Shown piece by piece: positions 28,042 to 37,100 of a stretch of 64,000 nt of DNA. This stretch comes from an uncultured Erythrobacter sp. (lineage in GTDB: Bacteria > Pseudomonadota > Alphaproteobacteria > Sphingomonadales > Sphingomonadaceae). Each line of letters starts with the position of its first letter. Within the stretch, counting starts at the first letter, position 1. The notes beneath the pieces were generated by a model. The model had not been told where the DNA came from, did not search any database, and saw only the letters and a program-made list of their open reading frames with translations. The stretch lies in the NCBI GenBank assembly GCA_947500645.1, contig CANMSD010000002.1:1-64000 (forward strand), given 5' to 3'. The translations under genes were made by a program, and so were the position numbers.

Positions 28042-29123
28042 AAGCGCTTGTCACCGGGGCTAACGGGTTGATCGGAGCCAACCTGATGCGATCGCTGGTC
28101 CGACAGGGACATCAGGCAACGGGCCTGGTGCGCGCAACGTCGGATGTGACGCACATCTCGCAATTGCCGGTGCAGCTTTCGCTCGGCGATGTCCGGGGTG
28201 TCGAAACCCTGATGGAGCCGATGGCTGGTTGCGAGGTCGTTTTTCATACCGCGGTTCACTTCAGCTATTGGGGGCATGATCAGTCCGATCTGCATACAAC
28301 TGCGCTCGAGGGAACCCGCAACGTCATCACGGCCGCGCGTGAAACTGGTGTCCGGCGGGTGGTCGTGACCTCTTCGAGCGTAGCGCTAGGTGCCGACCGG
28401 GATCCGGTGATCCGCGACGAGACGAGCCACGCCGGCACCGAGGACACAGAGGAAGGCGGTTACGTCGCCACGAAGATCGAGCAGGAGGAGCGCGCTGCAG
28501 AGTTTGCGCGCGAGGCAGGCGTCGAGATCCTGTTTGCCTTGCCAACCATGAGCGTGGGCGCCTTCGGCAGCTCGCTTGGCCCGAGCAATGGTGTCATCAC
28601 CAGCTATCTTGCCGATCCTTTCAAACTCAGCTGGCCCGGCGGCTGCAATATCGTCGCGGTCGAGGATGTCGCCGACGGCCATGTGCTGTTGGCGGAACGA
28701 GGAGAGGCCGGTATGCGCTATGTGCTAGGTTCGGAAAATCTGACATGGCCTGCGATCCATGCGCTGATTGCTCGACTGGCTGGCGTCGATCCGCCCAAAG
28801 CGGTGGTTGGCAAGCTGACCTGCCAAGGCATCGCGGTGACCGAAGAGCTGCGTGCGCTTGTCACTGGCACACCGCCATTGGCCACCCGAAAACAGGCCGG
28901 CATGGTCGGACGCCATTACTGGTACAGCCACGCCGCCGCCGCTGCGCTGGGTTACGCTCCTCGCTCGGCGGAGGACGCGCTGGCTGGCGCAATCGCTTGG
29001 CTCGCTGCGGGGCCGCACGTATCGCGCGAAACGCGGATCAACATGCGCATCGACCGCAAAGTTCATACCGCCCGCGCAGCCCGGGCCGCGTCGGAGCAAG
29101 CCCTGGAGAAGATCGCAGCGTGA
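28038..29123 (+). CDS. NAD-dependent epimerase/dehydratase (HpnA / 3-beta-HSD-like)
   Basis: 361 residues, an extended short-chain dehydrogenase. The cofactor motif is TGANGLIGANLM (residues ~6-17). The catalytic Tyr-Lys pair sits in GGYVATKIEQEER (~142-146) with Ser in VVTSSSVALG upstream. The overall pattern resembles HpnA-like and 3-beta-hydroxysteroid/flavonol reductase enzymes. A C-terminal extension of ~30 basic/Ala residues (TARAARAASEQALEKI) is unusual. It starts in an ATGA overlap and ends in a GTGA overlap with the next gene. The substrate is unknown; a lipid-like alcohol or sugar is plausible given the PAP2 and possible SRPBCC neighbours. Confidence 0.82.
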   Translation: MKALVTGANGLIGANLMRSLVRQGHQATGLVRATSDVTHISQLPVQLSLGDVRGVETLMEPMAGCEVVFHTAVHFSYWGHDQSDLHTTALEGTRNVITAARETGVRRVVVTSSSVALGADRDPVIRDETSHAGTEDTEEGGYVATKIEQEERAAEFAREAGVEILFALPTMSVGAFGSSLGPSNGVITSYLADPFKLSWPGGCNIVAVEDVADGHVLLAERGEAGMRYVLGSENLTWPAIHALIARLAGVDPPKAVVGKLTCQGIAVTEELRALVTGTPPLATRKQAGMVGRHYWYSHAAAAALGYAPRSAEDALAGAIAWLAAGPHVSRETRINMRIDRKVHTARAARAASEQALEKIAA

Positions 29124-29647
29124 AACCGTTCCAAACGATTGTCGGCGTCAGGAAACCGCTTCCCGATCTTGCCGCAACGGTCCGTGACAGGCTTGCAGAC
29201 ATCGCCCCTGCCCTGACCGATGTGAGCAGCATCGTGGTGATCCAGCGAGAAGACCGCGCGGACGGCAGCGCGCAACTTGTCAATGAGTGGCGCGTGGATC
29301 CGAAACTGCCTGGTCCGGTGAAGCAGGCGATTTCACAGGATATGCTTGGATGGAACGATCATGCCGTCTGGACTGCGGACCTTATCGAATGCGTCTGGCG
29401 GATCGAGCCGTTCTTCATGCCGGGCGCGATCCACTGTGCTGGCACGACGCGCTTCGAACCAGCGATGGGTGGCCGGGGAACCAAGGCGATTTTCTCAGGC
29501 GAGTTTGAGGTCGATGCAGCTGCGCTGACGAAAGTTCCGGCGAGTTTGCGCGGAGCGGCCGTGTCTGCCGTCGAGACCGTTGTAGGGTCGATGATCCCGC
29601 GGAACTTTCGCAAGACAATCGAAGCTGCAGCGGAGCTTCTGGGATAG
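29120..29647 (+). CDS. Possible SRPBCC/lipid-binding-like small protein
   Basis: 175 residues from GTG 29120 (overlaps the preceding TGA). The beta-helix-beta order and long C-terminal helix region (VEWRVDP-like strand, FEPAMGGRGTKAIFSGEFEV, RNFRKTIEAAAELLG) resemble START/SRPBCC hydrophobic-pocket proteins. The family call is weak. As the last gene of the coupled cluster it could carry or modify the cluster's substrate. After its stop the gene order breaks into adhesin and mobile-element remnants. Confidence 0.6.
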   Translation: MKPFQTIVGVRKPLPDLAATVRDRLADIAPALTDVSSIVVIQREDRADGSAQLVNEWRVDPKLPGPVKQAISQDMLGWNDHAVWTADLIECVWRIEPFFMPGAIHCAGTTRFEPAMGGRGTKAIFSGEFEVDAAALTKVPASLRGAAVSAVETVVGSMIPRNFRKTIEAAAELLG

Positions 29648-29771
29648 GTCGTGCAGATCACTTGGAAGAGGGCATCAAGGCAGCTGCAGCCGTTACGTGA
29701 TTTGATGTGATCGCAAACAATCCCTTTGCCTTCCTCACGCATCGGCCTGGTCACGATTCCGGATCACGCAG

Positions 29772-29867
29772 CACCGCTGCGAAGGCGACTTCGCCATTAC
29801 AGCGGGTGTTACCTACGCAGGCGGCCATTCCACCAGCGTACGCGCAGGCATCGCAGGCGAGTTCTGA
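29772..29867 (+). pseudogene. Duplicated last 31 codons of a YadA-like adhesin
   Basis: These 96 bases encode HRCEGDFAITAGVTYAGGHS then TSVRAGIAGEF and a stop. The window-start adhesin ends with the same 96-base length at 520-615 (HRFEGDFAITAGVTYAGGNS, TSIRAGIAGEF, stop). The match begins mid-domain, with no upstream frame or start, so this is a duplicated 3' end or the scar of a lost paralogue. It lies about 1 kb left of the first island boundary. Confidence 0.85.
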
Positions 29868-30107
29868 GGCGAAGGGATTGGAATGGTGCGCTTACGGGAC
29901 CCACATTTCTCGTCTAAAATACTGATAAATCAGTAGGTTCAACGAGTGCCATTTGTTCATGCCCCCAGCCATGCCCCCACCAAAATTTGTGGAAATGTGA
30001 GTCCGGCATAGTGACTCGAACAGGGTATTTTGGAGCCCCTTTATGCACCGGATTCGCCGAAAGGGAACACGAAATTTCCGTCCCTGTCAGGCAATCCGGA
30101 GCTGACC
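29868..30107. other. Gap between adhesin remnant and alpA-like gene
   Basis: No gene supported. On the minus strand, 29914-30010 can be read as VTMPDSHFHKFWWGHGWGHE, which has the look of an integrase-adjacent tail, but no catalytic part accompanies it. The region may be an old integration scar. Confidence 0.35.
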
Positions 30108-30356
30108 TCATCGGCAACGATCCTGAAGCCATTCGTCGATCTCGTGTTCGATCCAAGCGACCGAACGACCGCCCAGGCGAACCGACTTCGGGAACCTGCC
30201 TTCGTCCATCCAGCGATAGACTGTGGACCTGCCCAAGCCGGTGCGATGCAGGACCTCTCGAAGCCTGAGGAACCGATTGATCTTGGGCCTCTGGGAGCAC
30301 CCGTGATCCGCGTCGGCAAGAAACGGCATCGACAATTGCTCGATCTCATTCGGCAT
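30108..30356 (-). CDS. AlpA-like helix-turn-helix regulator
   Basis: 82 residues. Residues ~28-75 (RFLRLREVLHRTGLGRSTVY, RWMDEGRFPKSVRLGG, VAWIEHEIDEWL) match the AlpA/MerR-like winged helix found next to integrases of prophages and islands, where it acts as excisionase or int activator. I chose the ATG at 30356, which overlaps the stop of the upstream gene by 11 bases. A longer frame in the same register is not needed. It lies outside the island cores, to the left of 30905. Confidence 0.8.
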   Translation of the reverse strand: MPNEIEQLSMPFLADADHGCSQRPKINRFLRLREVLHRTGLGRSTVYRWMDEGRFPKSVRLGGRSVAWIEHEIDEWLQDRCR

Positions 30357-30663
30357 GGTCGCCTCCCTTCGGACGGGGTGCGACAAGGCCAAGGCGTTCA
30401 TAGGCATCGACCACTCGCTCGCGCAGATCGGTTTCGGGATGGTACGTGAGCAACGCATCCAGCGCGACCGTGATGAAGATATTCTGACGCACCGGATCGG
30501 TGGCAGGCGTGCGTAAGTCTGCCTCCATATCGCGCAGCCATGCATCGTGAATGCAGTCGCCAACCACGATGCTTGAGCTGACCCCGCGCTCGCGCGCTTT
30601 GGCCTTTATCCAGTCGTCAACTTGAGCGGTAACGTATGTCTGTAAACAATGATTCCTTTTCAT
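30346..30663 (-). CDS. Small DNA-binding-like protein upstream of alpA-like gene
   Basis: 105 residues. The N-terminal stretch (TYVTAQVDDWIKAKARERGV then SSSIVVGDCIHDAWLRDME) looks like a ribbon-helix-helix beta strand plus two helices. The C-terminal half is helical and unrecognised. It is translationally coupled to the AlpA-like gene (11-base overlap). Such pairs are typical regulators of integrative elements. With no integrase beside it, the pair is probably what is left of another element. Confidence 0.6.
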   Translation of the reverse strand: MKRNHCLQTYVTAQVDDWIKAKARERGVSSSIVVGDCIHDAWLRDMEADLRTPATDPVRQNIFITVALDALLTYHPETDLRERVVDAYERLGLVAPRPKGGDHAE

Positions 30664-31153
30664 TTAATCCAAGCTCCTTGTGTTCAAAGAACCTGGCTCA
30701 CCCTTCGGAAGGCGACGACCAATGTAAGTCACCGCCTGCCTGTAGGAAAACGAAAAGTTCGGCAGTAATTTCAGCAGCCTACACGTCTCTGACTTGCAAG
30801 TGACTTGCGAATCCAAATCGTAAATCACGTTCAAGTTAGAAGATCCGAACCCCGAAATTGACGTCCAAAGTCATGATAATCAACAAGAAATCTCGGCGGC
30901 ACCGCTGCGTACGGTGTGCTGGGTCAAGCCCATTCTCAAGTGCGCGTCAGTGACCAGGAAATTTGCCTGAAAGAATCCTGCAGAAAATGGTTGAATTTCA
31001 AGTAGGATAGGCGGCGGCGCGCGACAATCGAGCGCCTAATTTTATAGAAAGCTCTTGTTACGAATTAGCCGGGAATTTCGCTCTTTGTTCCGGAATGGGG
31101 ACCAAATAGCCAACACCACCGCCACATCTGCCTGAGCGATTCCCAAAGCAAAG
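30664..31153. other. Left end of island A, non-coding
   Basis: 490 bases without a gene. It contains the first 16-base core at 30905-30920 and, at 31098-31112, the 15-mer GGGACCAAATAGCCA that recurs near the left end of island B (43433-43447). The rest is AT-richer than the flanks. This is probably the recombination end of the island. Confidence 0.55.
30905..30920 (+). repeat. att-like core, copy 1 (left end of island A)
   Basis: CTGCGTACGGTGTGCT, identical to 43089-43104 and 59155-59170. The flanks are also partly shared: ACCG precedes copies 1 and 3, and TCAAG follows all three. It has no integrase at its left, as expected for the outer left boundary of a tandem array. Confidence 0.8.
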
Positions 31154-32470
31154 TCAGCCTGCCAATTGGGGCTGAGAAAGGACTAGGTTTCGCAATCTCC
31201 GCTGCACATTGCGTTGGTCAGTAGCAATGTTGATCGATGCCACCCGCAGCCGGTCGTCGGTGTTAGTGATGGCATATCCAGCTTCGATTTCAGCTGGACC
31301 AAGCCCATCATGGAAAGGATAGATCAGGACGAGATTGGAGCACGAATAAAGACGGCCATAGGCCATCATCTGGTAGACATCTGCTTGAGAAATTCCCCGC
31401 TTGGGGTCATCGCCTTCTGGCGACAAACGCTTCCACTTCGTGTCCGCCACAGCGACCACTTCGGCTCCACGTTTAATCAGTAGATCGGGCTTCGTCTGGA
31501 AGCGCGATTTGCCCTGCGCCCCATCCTCAAGCAAGCAATACAACCGACCGCCTTGGGACTGAACCGATAGATCAGTACCGCGCAGTGACCGCGACAATTG
31601 GGCCGCGACATATGCTTCAAAGAGGTCGTTCATCGGGAACAGGAGAGTGACGCCTTCGGCACTCTCCGAAGAGTGGTGTGTAGCTTGCCACTCGCGCTGC
31701 AGGAACAGCCGAGCGAGCCTATACAACACCTCCCATCGCCTGCTTGTGCGATCAATTCTTACGCGTTCCCAAGGTAGGTCGCGGGGTCGAACGTCAGACA
31801 CATCGGAGAAGAGAAAGCGAAGCTCGTCTAACTGCCTCTGGATCGCAGGCGCGCGCGCAAATCGCCGGAGGAAAACTACGCAAGCCTTCATAACCTGCAT
31901 GAGTGCTACGTCAGGAGAGAGGGCGTCAAAGCGACATGCAAGGCGGTCTGGCCTGACTGCATTTGCAGTGAATTGCCGCAGCACATCTAGGCGTCCTCTG
32001 AGGTGCGGGAGGTCGGCTTCACATGCAACATATTCGCGTGGCAAACCCGTCCGCGCTTGAGCCAACAAGCGCTCGGAGAAGCTACGAATGAGAACGTCGA
32101 GGAGCGTTTCGTTTTGTCGCGCCATGCTCGTCGTCGCGCCTTCGCCGATGTCCAGGCCGAGCGCTACATTGAGCATATGCACTAGCCGACGGCGCACCTG
32201 CGTTTCGTCGCCACAGCCTTCCACTTCGATCTTGGGAAGGATTTCCAGGCTGCACCCGTCGGCTGCTATCACGCCAACCATCTGTTGGGCGGTGAGGTGC
32301 TGGTAGTGATCCCTCAGGATGCCAGTACCTTCGTCGCCGCCCAGTGTATGATCGCGGGCGGTGGACGTTAGCGCGTTGGCCTGCTTTCGGGAAAAATGAC
32401 CTGCGGGGACTGGCCCACTTTGGTTGTGGACGGGAACGCGGTTCCATTCACGTACAGACAGATGGGTCAC
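31154..32470 (-). CDS. mcrC: McrC-like nuclease subunit
   Basis: 439 residues from GTG 32470. I prefer this to the longer frame from ATG 32554, because the longer form would overlap the upstream gene by 68 bases and the McrC start pattern (LSVREWNRVPVH) begins right after the GTG. DUF2357/McrC features follow: ILPKIEVEG, LVHMLNVALGLDIGEG, and the PD-(D/E)xK core TKPDLLIKRGAEVVAVADTK with KW, giving D...D-x-K. McrC joins McrB hexamers and cuts DNA marked by modified cytosine or other features. It is the last gene of the island A operon. Confidence 0.88.
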   Translation of the reverse strand: MTHLSVREWNRVPVHNQSGPVPAGHFSRKQANALTSTARDHTLGGDEGTGILRDHYQHLTAQQMVGVIAADGCSLEILPKIEVEGCGDETQVRRRLVHMLNVALGLDIGEGATTSMARQNETLLDVLIRSFSERLLAQARTGLPREYVACEADLPHLRGRLDVLRQFTANAVRPDRLACRFDALSPDVALMQVMKACVVFLRRFARAPAIQRQLDELRFLFSDVSDVRPRDLPWERVRIDRTSRRWEVLYRLARLFLQREWQATHHSSESAEGVTLLFPMNDLFEAYVAAQLSRSLRGTDLSVQSQGGRLYCLLEDGAQGKSRFQTKPDLLIKRGAEVVAVADTKWKRLSPEGDDPKRGISQADVYQMMAYGRLYSCSNLVLIYPFHDGLGPAEIEAGYAITNTDDRLRVASINIATDQRNVQRRLRNLVLSQPQLAG

Positions 32471-32486
32471 AGAGAGCCTAATGCTG

Positions 32487-34109
32487 TCATGACGCCGCCG
32501 TGCGGAGATGTGCTGGCATATCAGAAACGATAATTTGCCGCGTTTGATCGTCAAACGCGTAGTAGATTCTCAAACAACGTTCAGGCTGTCTAGTGTTCCC
32601 CCCACTCTTGATGTGCCAAGAGGCAAGTAACCGCCTACCTTGAAATTCAAAGGTATATTCATCGTTGCCACATGGTGCGTTCATGATGCCGTCGCCCAAG
32701 GTAATATTTGCCAAAGCACCGCCCCCTTCCAGGAATCGATTTCGCGCCTCGTTGGCTAGCCATTGGATGCATTCTGCTGCCTTACGGATGTCCTGAAATG
32801 CGGGCTTCTTGACGCCTTTCCTTGCCGAAGGCGCTAGTGACAAACGCCCAGAGAAATTGCTTTCGCACCACTGCGCGAAATCATCCCAAGCATCGGGGAT
32901 AGTGATCCCTGCATCAACGTCATCGCCCCTTTTAAGAACTGCCGCTTCTAGTTGCTCAACCCTCGCCCACGCCGCATGAAGTTGTTTCTCAGCTAAGTCT
33001 GCCCGATCTGATTCCGCTTCGGCGAGCGTCATAGACTGATCGGCCTGATCAGCTAAGGTTTGATTCTCATTCTCGAGCGCATCGATCCTGTTTCGCGCCG
33101 ATGTTAACTGCTCAGTATCGTCAGCTCCCTGCTGGATTTTCTTTTCTTGTTCAACTCGAAGGGCGACGCTTCGGGTGGTTGCAAAAGGAACAACATCTCG
33201 ACCTAAACGAGATCAAGTTAGGCTCTCACGAGCCAATGAAGCTCGAATCTCCGAAGCAACCTTTTCCGGATCACTTCTGATAACCTCAGCAAGATAAAGT
33301 CGATGGTCAAAGGGATCGGATAGTTCGTCAAATCCTGGGTTGCAGATGCGAACTGCACCGTGGAAAGCAGATAGCGATTTCCCGAATGCGTCACTCAACA
33401 AATAGGTATGTTGCGCAGGAACAACGACCACATGGGCCAACCCGCACAACGCCTTTGCTAAAGTGTCACCATCGAGGAGCGGCGCTTCGGGTGTGCTGGA
33501 TCTTTCGTCACCCGAAAGCAGAATGGCTGGTAATTTCCGCTCAGTGGAACTTAGCCATTCAACTAGTCGCGCAGCATCCTTCTCGTTTGTGATAACAAAC
33601 GGAGCTGCTCGAACCCAAATTCCGGCATCATCCAGTCCGCACGCTTCTGCGATCTGTTGTACGACACCGGGCGTTGCAGGAGTAAAACTTGGCGAAGGTT
33701 CCACACTGTGCATCAACAGTCGGACACTAACGAGCGTCTCGCCATCTGGCTTTAGGCCAAGTGTGATCTCGGTTGACCATACTCGGCCTGCGACAGACTT
33801 ATCTGGATCGTCGCCGCGAATGGACCAGATGTTTCCTCCGCCCGTTTCCACGGCCACACACATTGTGGTGCGGCCAGCAGATAAGCTCTCAAAAGGTTCG
33901 CCTTGCCACGCACCATCGGGGAGAGTCCCGCCAGCCCTTTTACTAGCCCACTTCAACACCTCATCTCTTGCGATGGCGAAATGATCTTGATCTTCGTTTG
34001 CGGGAATGTGCCCTACGACGCGAAGGATTTCTCGCTCAGGAGCTTCGCGAGCCGATCTTGCTTTGAGCGGTGCCAACGCATCAGCGATTTGTATGCCGTG
34101 CCTCATCAT
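32487..34109 (-). pseudogene. McrBC-associated coiled-coil gene interrupted by one in-frame TGA
   Basis: Two frames, 34109-33213 (298 aa) and 33032-32487 (181 aa), lie in the same register. The only stop between them is TGA at 33215-33213. The sixty codons after it are open and read SRLGRDVVPFATTRSVALRV, running without a break into a coiled coil (NRIDALENENQTLADQADQS) that continues past the Met at 33032 (AEKQLHAAWARVEQLEAAVL). The ancestral product was therefore probably one ~540-residue protein. CGA to TGA would be a single C-to-T change. No ATG, GTG or TTG occurs in the 60 codons. The N-terminal part is unrecognised. It starts in an ATGA overlap with mcrB. The product may still be made as two pieces or by read-through. 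Confidence 0.75.
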
Positions 34110-37100
34110 GCCTCCTCAATTTTGGGTGCATCTAACAGATGCTCGAAGGCGTCTGGCGCGAATTTGGGTTGCACGTACCAACTATCGACATTGTCGCCAT
34201 CAATGCCGGGCGGGGGCTGCAACGCGCGCTTCCCAATGAAGCCATCTCCGAGCACCGCGTGAATGCGGCTCCAATCCTCGAAAAAATATTCTTGAAGCAG
34301 CGGTATGACCTTGTCTCGCATGACCACTTTTACATCGTTTGAGTCCTCGCAACCTATGAAGAATGCGTGTCCGATCCGGTGCTCCCGATCGATCAAGTAT
34401 TCGATGCGATCGTTGATTGTATCGAGAATGGAGTCGAGCGGCAGAGCGGTCGCTTGCACTGAATCCTTGAATGCTTGCACGCTGGTGTCAGGGGCCAATT
34501 CCTTGAACCGGAAACGCCGCCTCAATGCGGTGTCGAGCAAAGCGATGGATCGGTCCGCGGTGTTCATGGTCCCGATCACGTGCAAGTTAGCCGGGACACC
34601 AAACGACTTCTTCGAGTATGGCAGCGTGACGCTGAGCGCGTTCGGCATCCCGAGACGTTTGTCGGGTTCAAGCAAGGTGATGAGTTCGCCAAACACCTTG
34701 GAAATGTTCGCTCGGTTTATCTCGTCAATAATGAGGACATGTGGCAGCGGATCGGCCTTGGTGACCTCCGCCCCGTCTCCTGAGATCAAAGCCGCAATTG
34801 CTGGAAGGTCCAGTTCACCCGGCTTCATCCGATAGATCGTATTCATCTGGAACTTCGTCGAGTAAATCTCGCTCACATCGCGCCCGTCAGGATCGGACCA
34901 AAGCCACCTGACTTTGCGGCGATGACTGTAGCGACCATCAGCGCGTGGAGCATATTCATACTCCCCCTCGACGATCCCGATGGCACGGAAGAGCGAATTG
35001 CCTTTCGGCACAATAAGAATGTCGCCCACTTGTAACTGATTGCGGAACATATCGGGTGAGCGGACTAGCCCCTTATTGAGCGTAATGTCCTCATCTGGAA
35101 ATCTCTGTCGCAGGGCAGACAGGATTTCCTCCCGATCTTCGAACTTTTCATCCGACCAATCCACGTCCCGGAACCCGAACATGGCGAACCCGCCATCGAT
35201 AGAGTCCCGGAATACATAGTCGAACTCGGACTTACCGACCTCGCCAAGCGACATCTTGAAAATCGTGCGGCGCTCAAGATCGAGGTTCTCGCCATCCTTC
35301 GATAGTCCGGAGGTTTGGGCCTGTTCGGCTATTCGGCGAAAGCTTCCGGGTTCGGGTTGAAGCTGAAAACCTGCCGCGCCTCCTTCGTCCGTATCGATGG
35401 GAGCGGGACGCAATCCTTCAACGAAGTCCTCGTAGCTGAAATTCTGATGGAAAGTAACGAAGCCAATACGCTTGGCAGAAACCAACTCTTGGTAGCGTGC
35501 CATAAGTGCCTCTCGGTCCGATGGCACCTGTCCGTCACAGAGCTGCACCGCCTCTTGGGCGGTGTTGAACGTCTTTCCCGTGCCGGGAGGTCCGTAGAGA
35601 ATCAGGTTTGTTGGGCTAATTGGCTGCGACATGGATTTACTCTCGCCGGATAACCGAAATTTGAAGATCGTGGCCGAACTCATGTCGGCACCGATACGCG
35701 AAGGGGCGGGCAGCCCTGTCATCTGCTGAAACTTCTTCCCCGCGAGTGCTTGGCAAATGTTGGGCCAAGCTTGGTTCAGTCCAAGAGCTTCATTCACATC
35801 ACGGACAAGAATTTCGACGGTCGCCTTGCCCGCATTTTGGGCAGGTTTGATGTAGTGATGCAGAGCATAGTGGCGAATTTTGTCCGCATCCGAACCGTGT
35901 TGCTCAGGGACGCCAAGTTGTCGTGCAAGTTCGGCATCAAGCCGATATCGGACGAGCTTCGTTTTGCCGTATCCGATATAATTTGCCGGTCCTGTTCCGT
36001 CGGTCCGCTTTACCCGAGCCAAGCGACCTTCGAGCAGCATTGCACGTGCGACATCGATAATGTCCTCAACCTCTTCGGCGTCGTTGGTGCGGTTACTCGT
36101 ACCCGGTCGTTGCAATCGAAACGCGGATGCACCGGTTTGTCGATTGTAAGTACGCGTTGGTTGATATTCTTGGCCTTCGGTATCGAAAAGGACGAATGGT
36201 CGCTCTGATCCCTTCTCAACAATTTCATAGCCAAGCTTGGCGAGAATACCGTTGGCTTGCTGCTCGCCGTATCCGGCGTAGAATTCCTGTACGGACTTTG
36301 GCTGACCGCCCTCTACATGACCGTATGCGACGCCAGCGATGGCTTTGGCCGGATAGAGGTCGTCGTTAGAGGGACGCTGCACCCAATAGCGCTGTGGCTT
36401 TCCGTATCCGTACTTCGTCTTGAAGCCATTCAGCCCAATTTCGTCGAATTCATCCATCGCGGCTTCGACAGCGGCGCGCGTCAGTCCCTCGACGACAAGA
36501 TTCTCATCTTCCCAGTCCTTCGCCAAAGCTACCCAGAGAAAGCCTTGAACATCTTCGAAGTTTTCCGGCTTCATTCCGCGATCATCCAGCCACGACTGGA
36601 TCTTGAGCATGAACGACTGGAACTGCTCAAACTCGTCGAGTTCGAAATGATAGCTGGGGAACGGGCGAGGATGGGATAGGAAACGGGCCGCTTGGTCAAA
36701 TAGTCGGCTCTTGAACCAGCAAGCGTCTTTTGGCCGAAATGTGCCCAACACAGACAGGACGATATTGAGTACTTCGCCACGCTTGAGGCCGGGAATTCCC
36801 TCGTCGCGTAGCGCCTCCAGTGACCGTGCGGCCTGTTCGGCGAGCACACTGGCATCTTCATCTGGTGAGGCGAGGCTGGCAATTGTTTCGAAAAATTTGG
36901 TTTGCACGTCTGATGAGGCGGCGAACACTTCTCCCTTGGTTCGCCAGCTTAGAGGTAGCCCCTGCCCCGCGTTCTGGCACAGCCGCTCATAGATGGCTTT
37001 GCCTCTCTCGGCAGGTGAACTCTGCGGGTCTGCATTCGCTGCAACAACTGCGCCGCGCGCATCCTGTTTGTATGACTTCTCGACCTCCCAGAAAGTGCCA

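Noticed and set aside
29995-30035. Possible tRNA 3' end (GTTCGAGTC on the minus strand)
   Set aside because: The bases on either side of the loop do not form a T-stem and no acceptor or anticodon arm can be drawn.
29914-30300. 128-residue minus-strand frame ending WWGHGWGHE...
   Set aside because: Its upstream half is a shadow of the AlpA-like gene; only the tail hints at an integrase-adjacent scar and no catalytic part is present.
32471-32554. Longer McrC start at ATG 32554
   Set aside because: It would overlap the upstream gene by 68 bases with unrelated-looking residues; the GTG at 32470 fits the McrC start.
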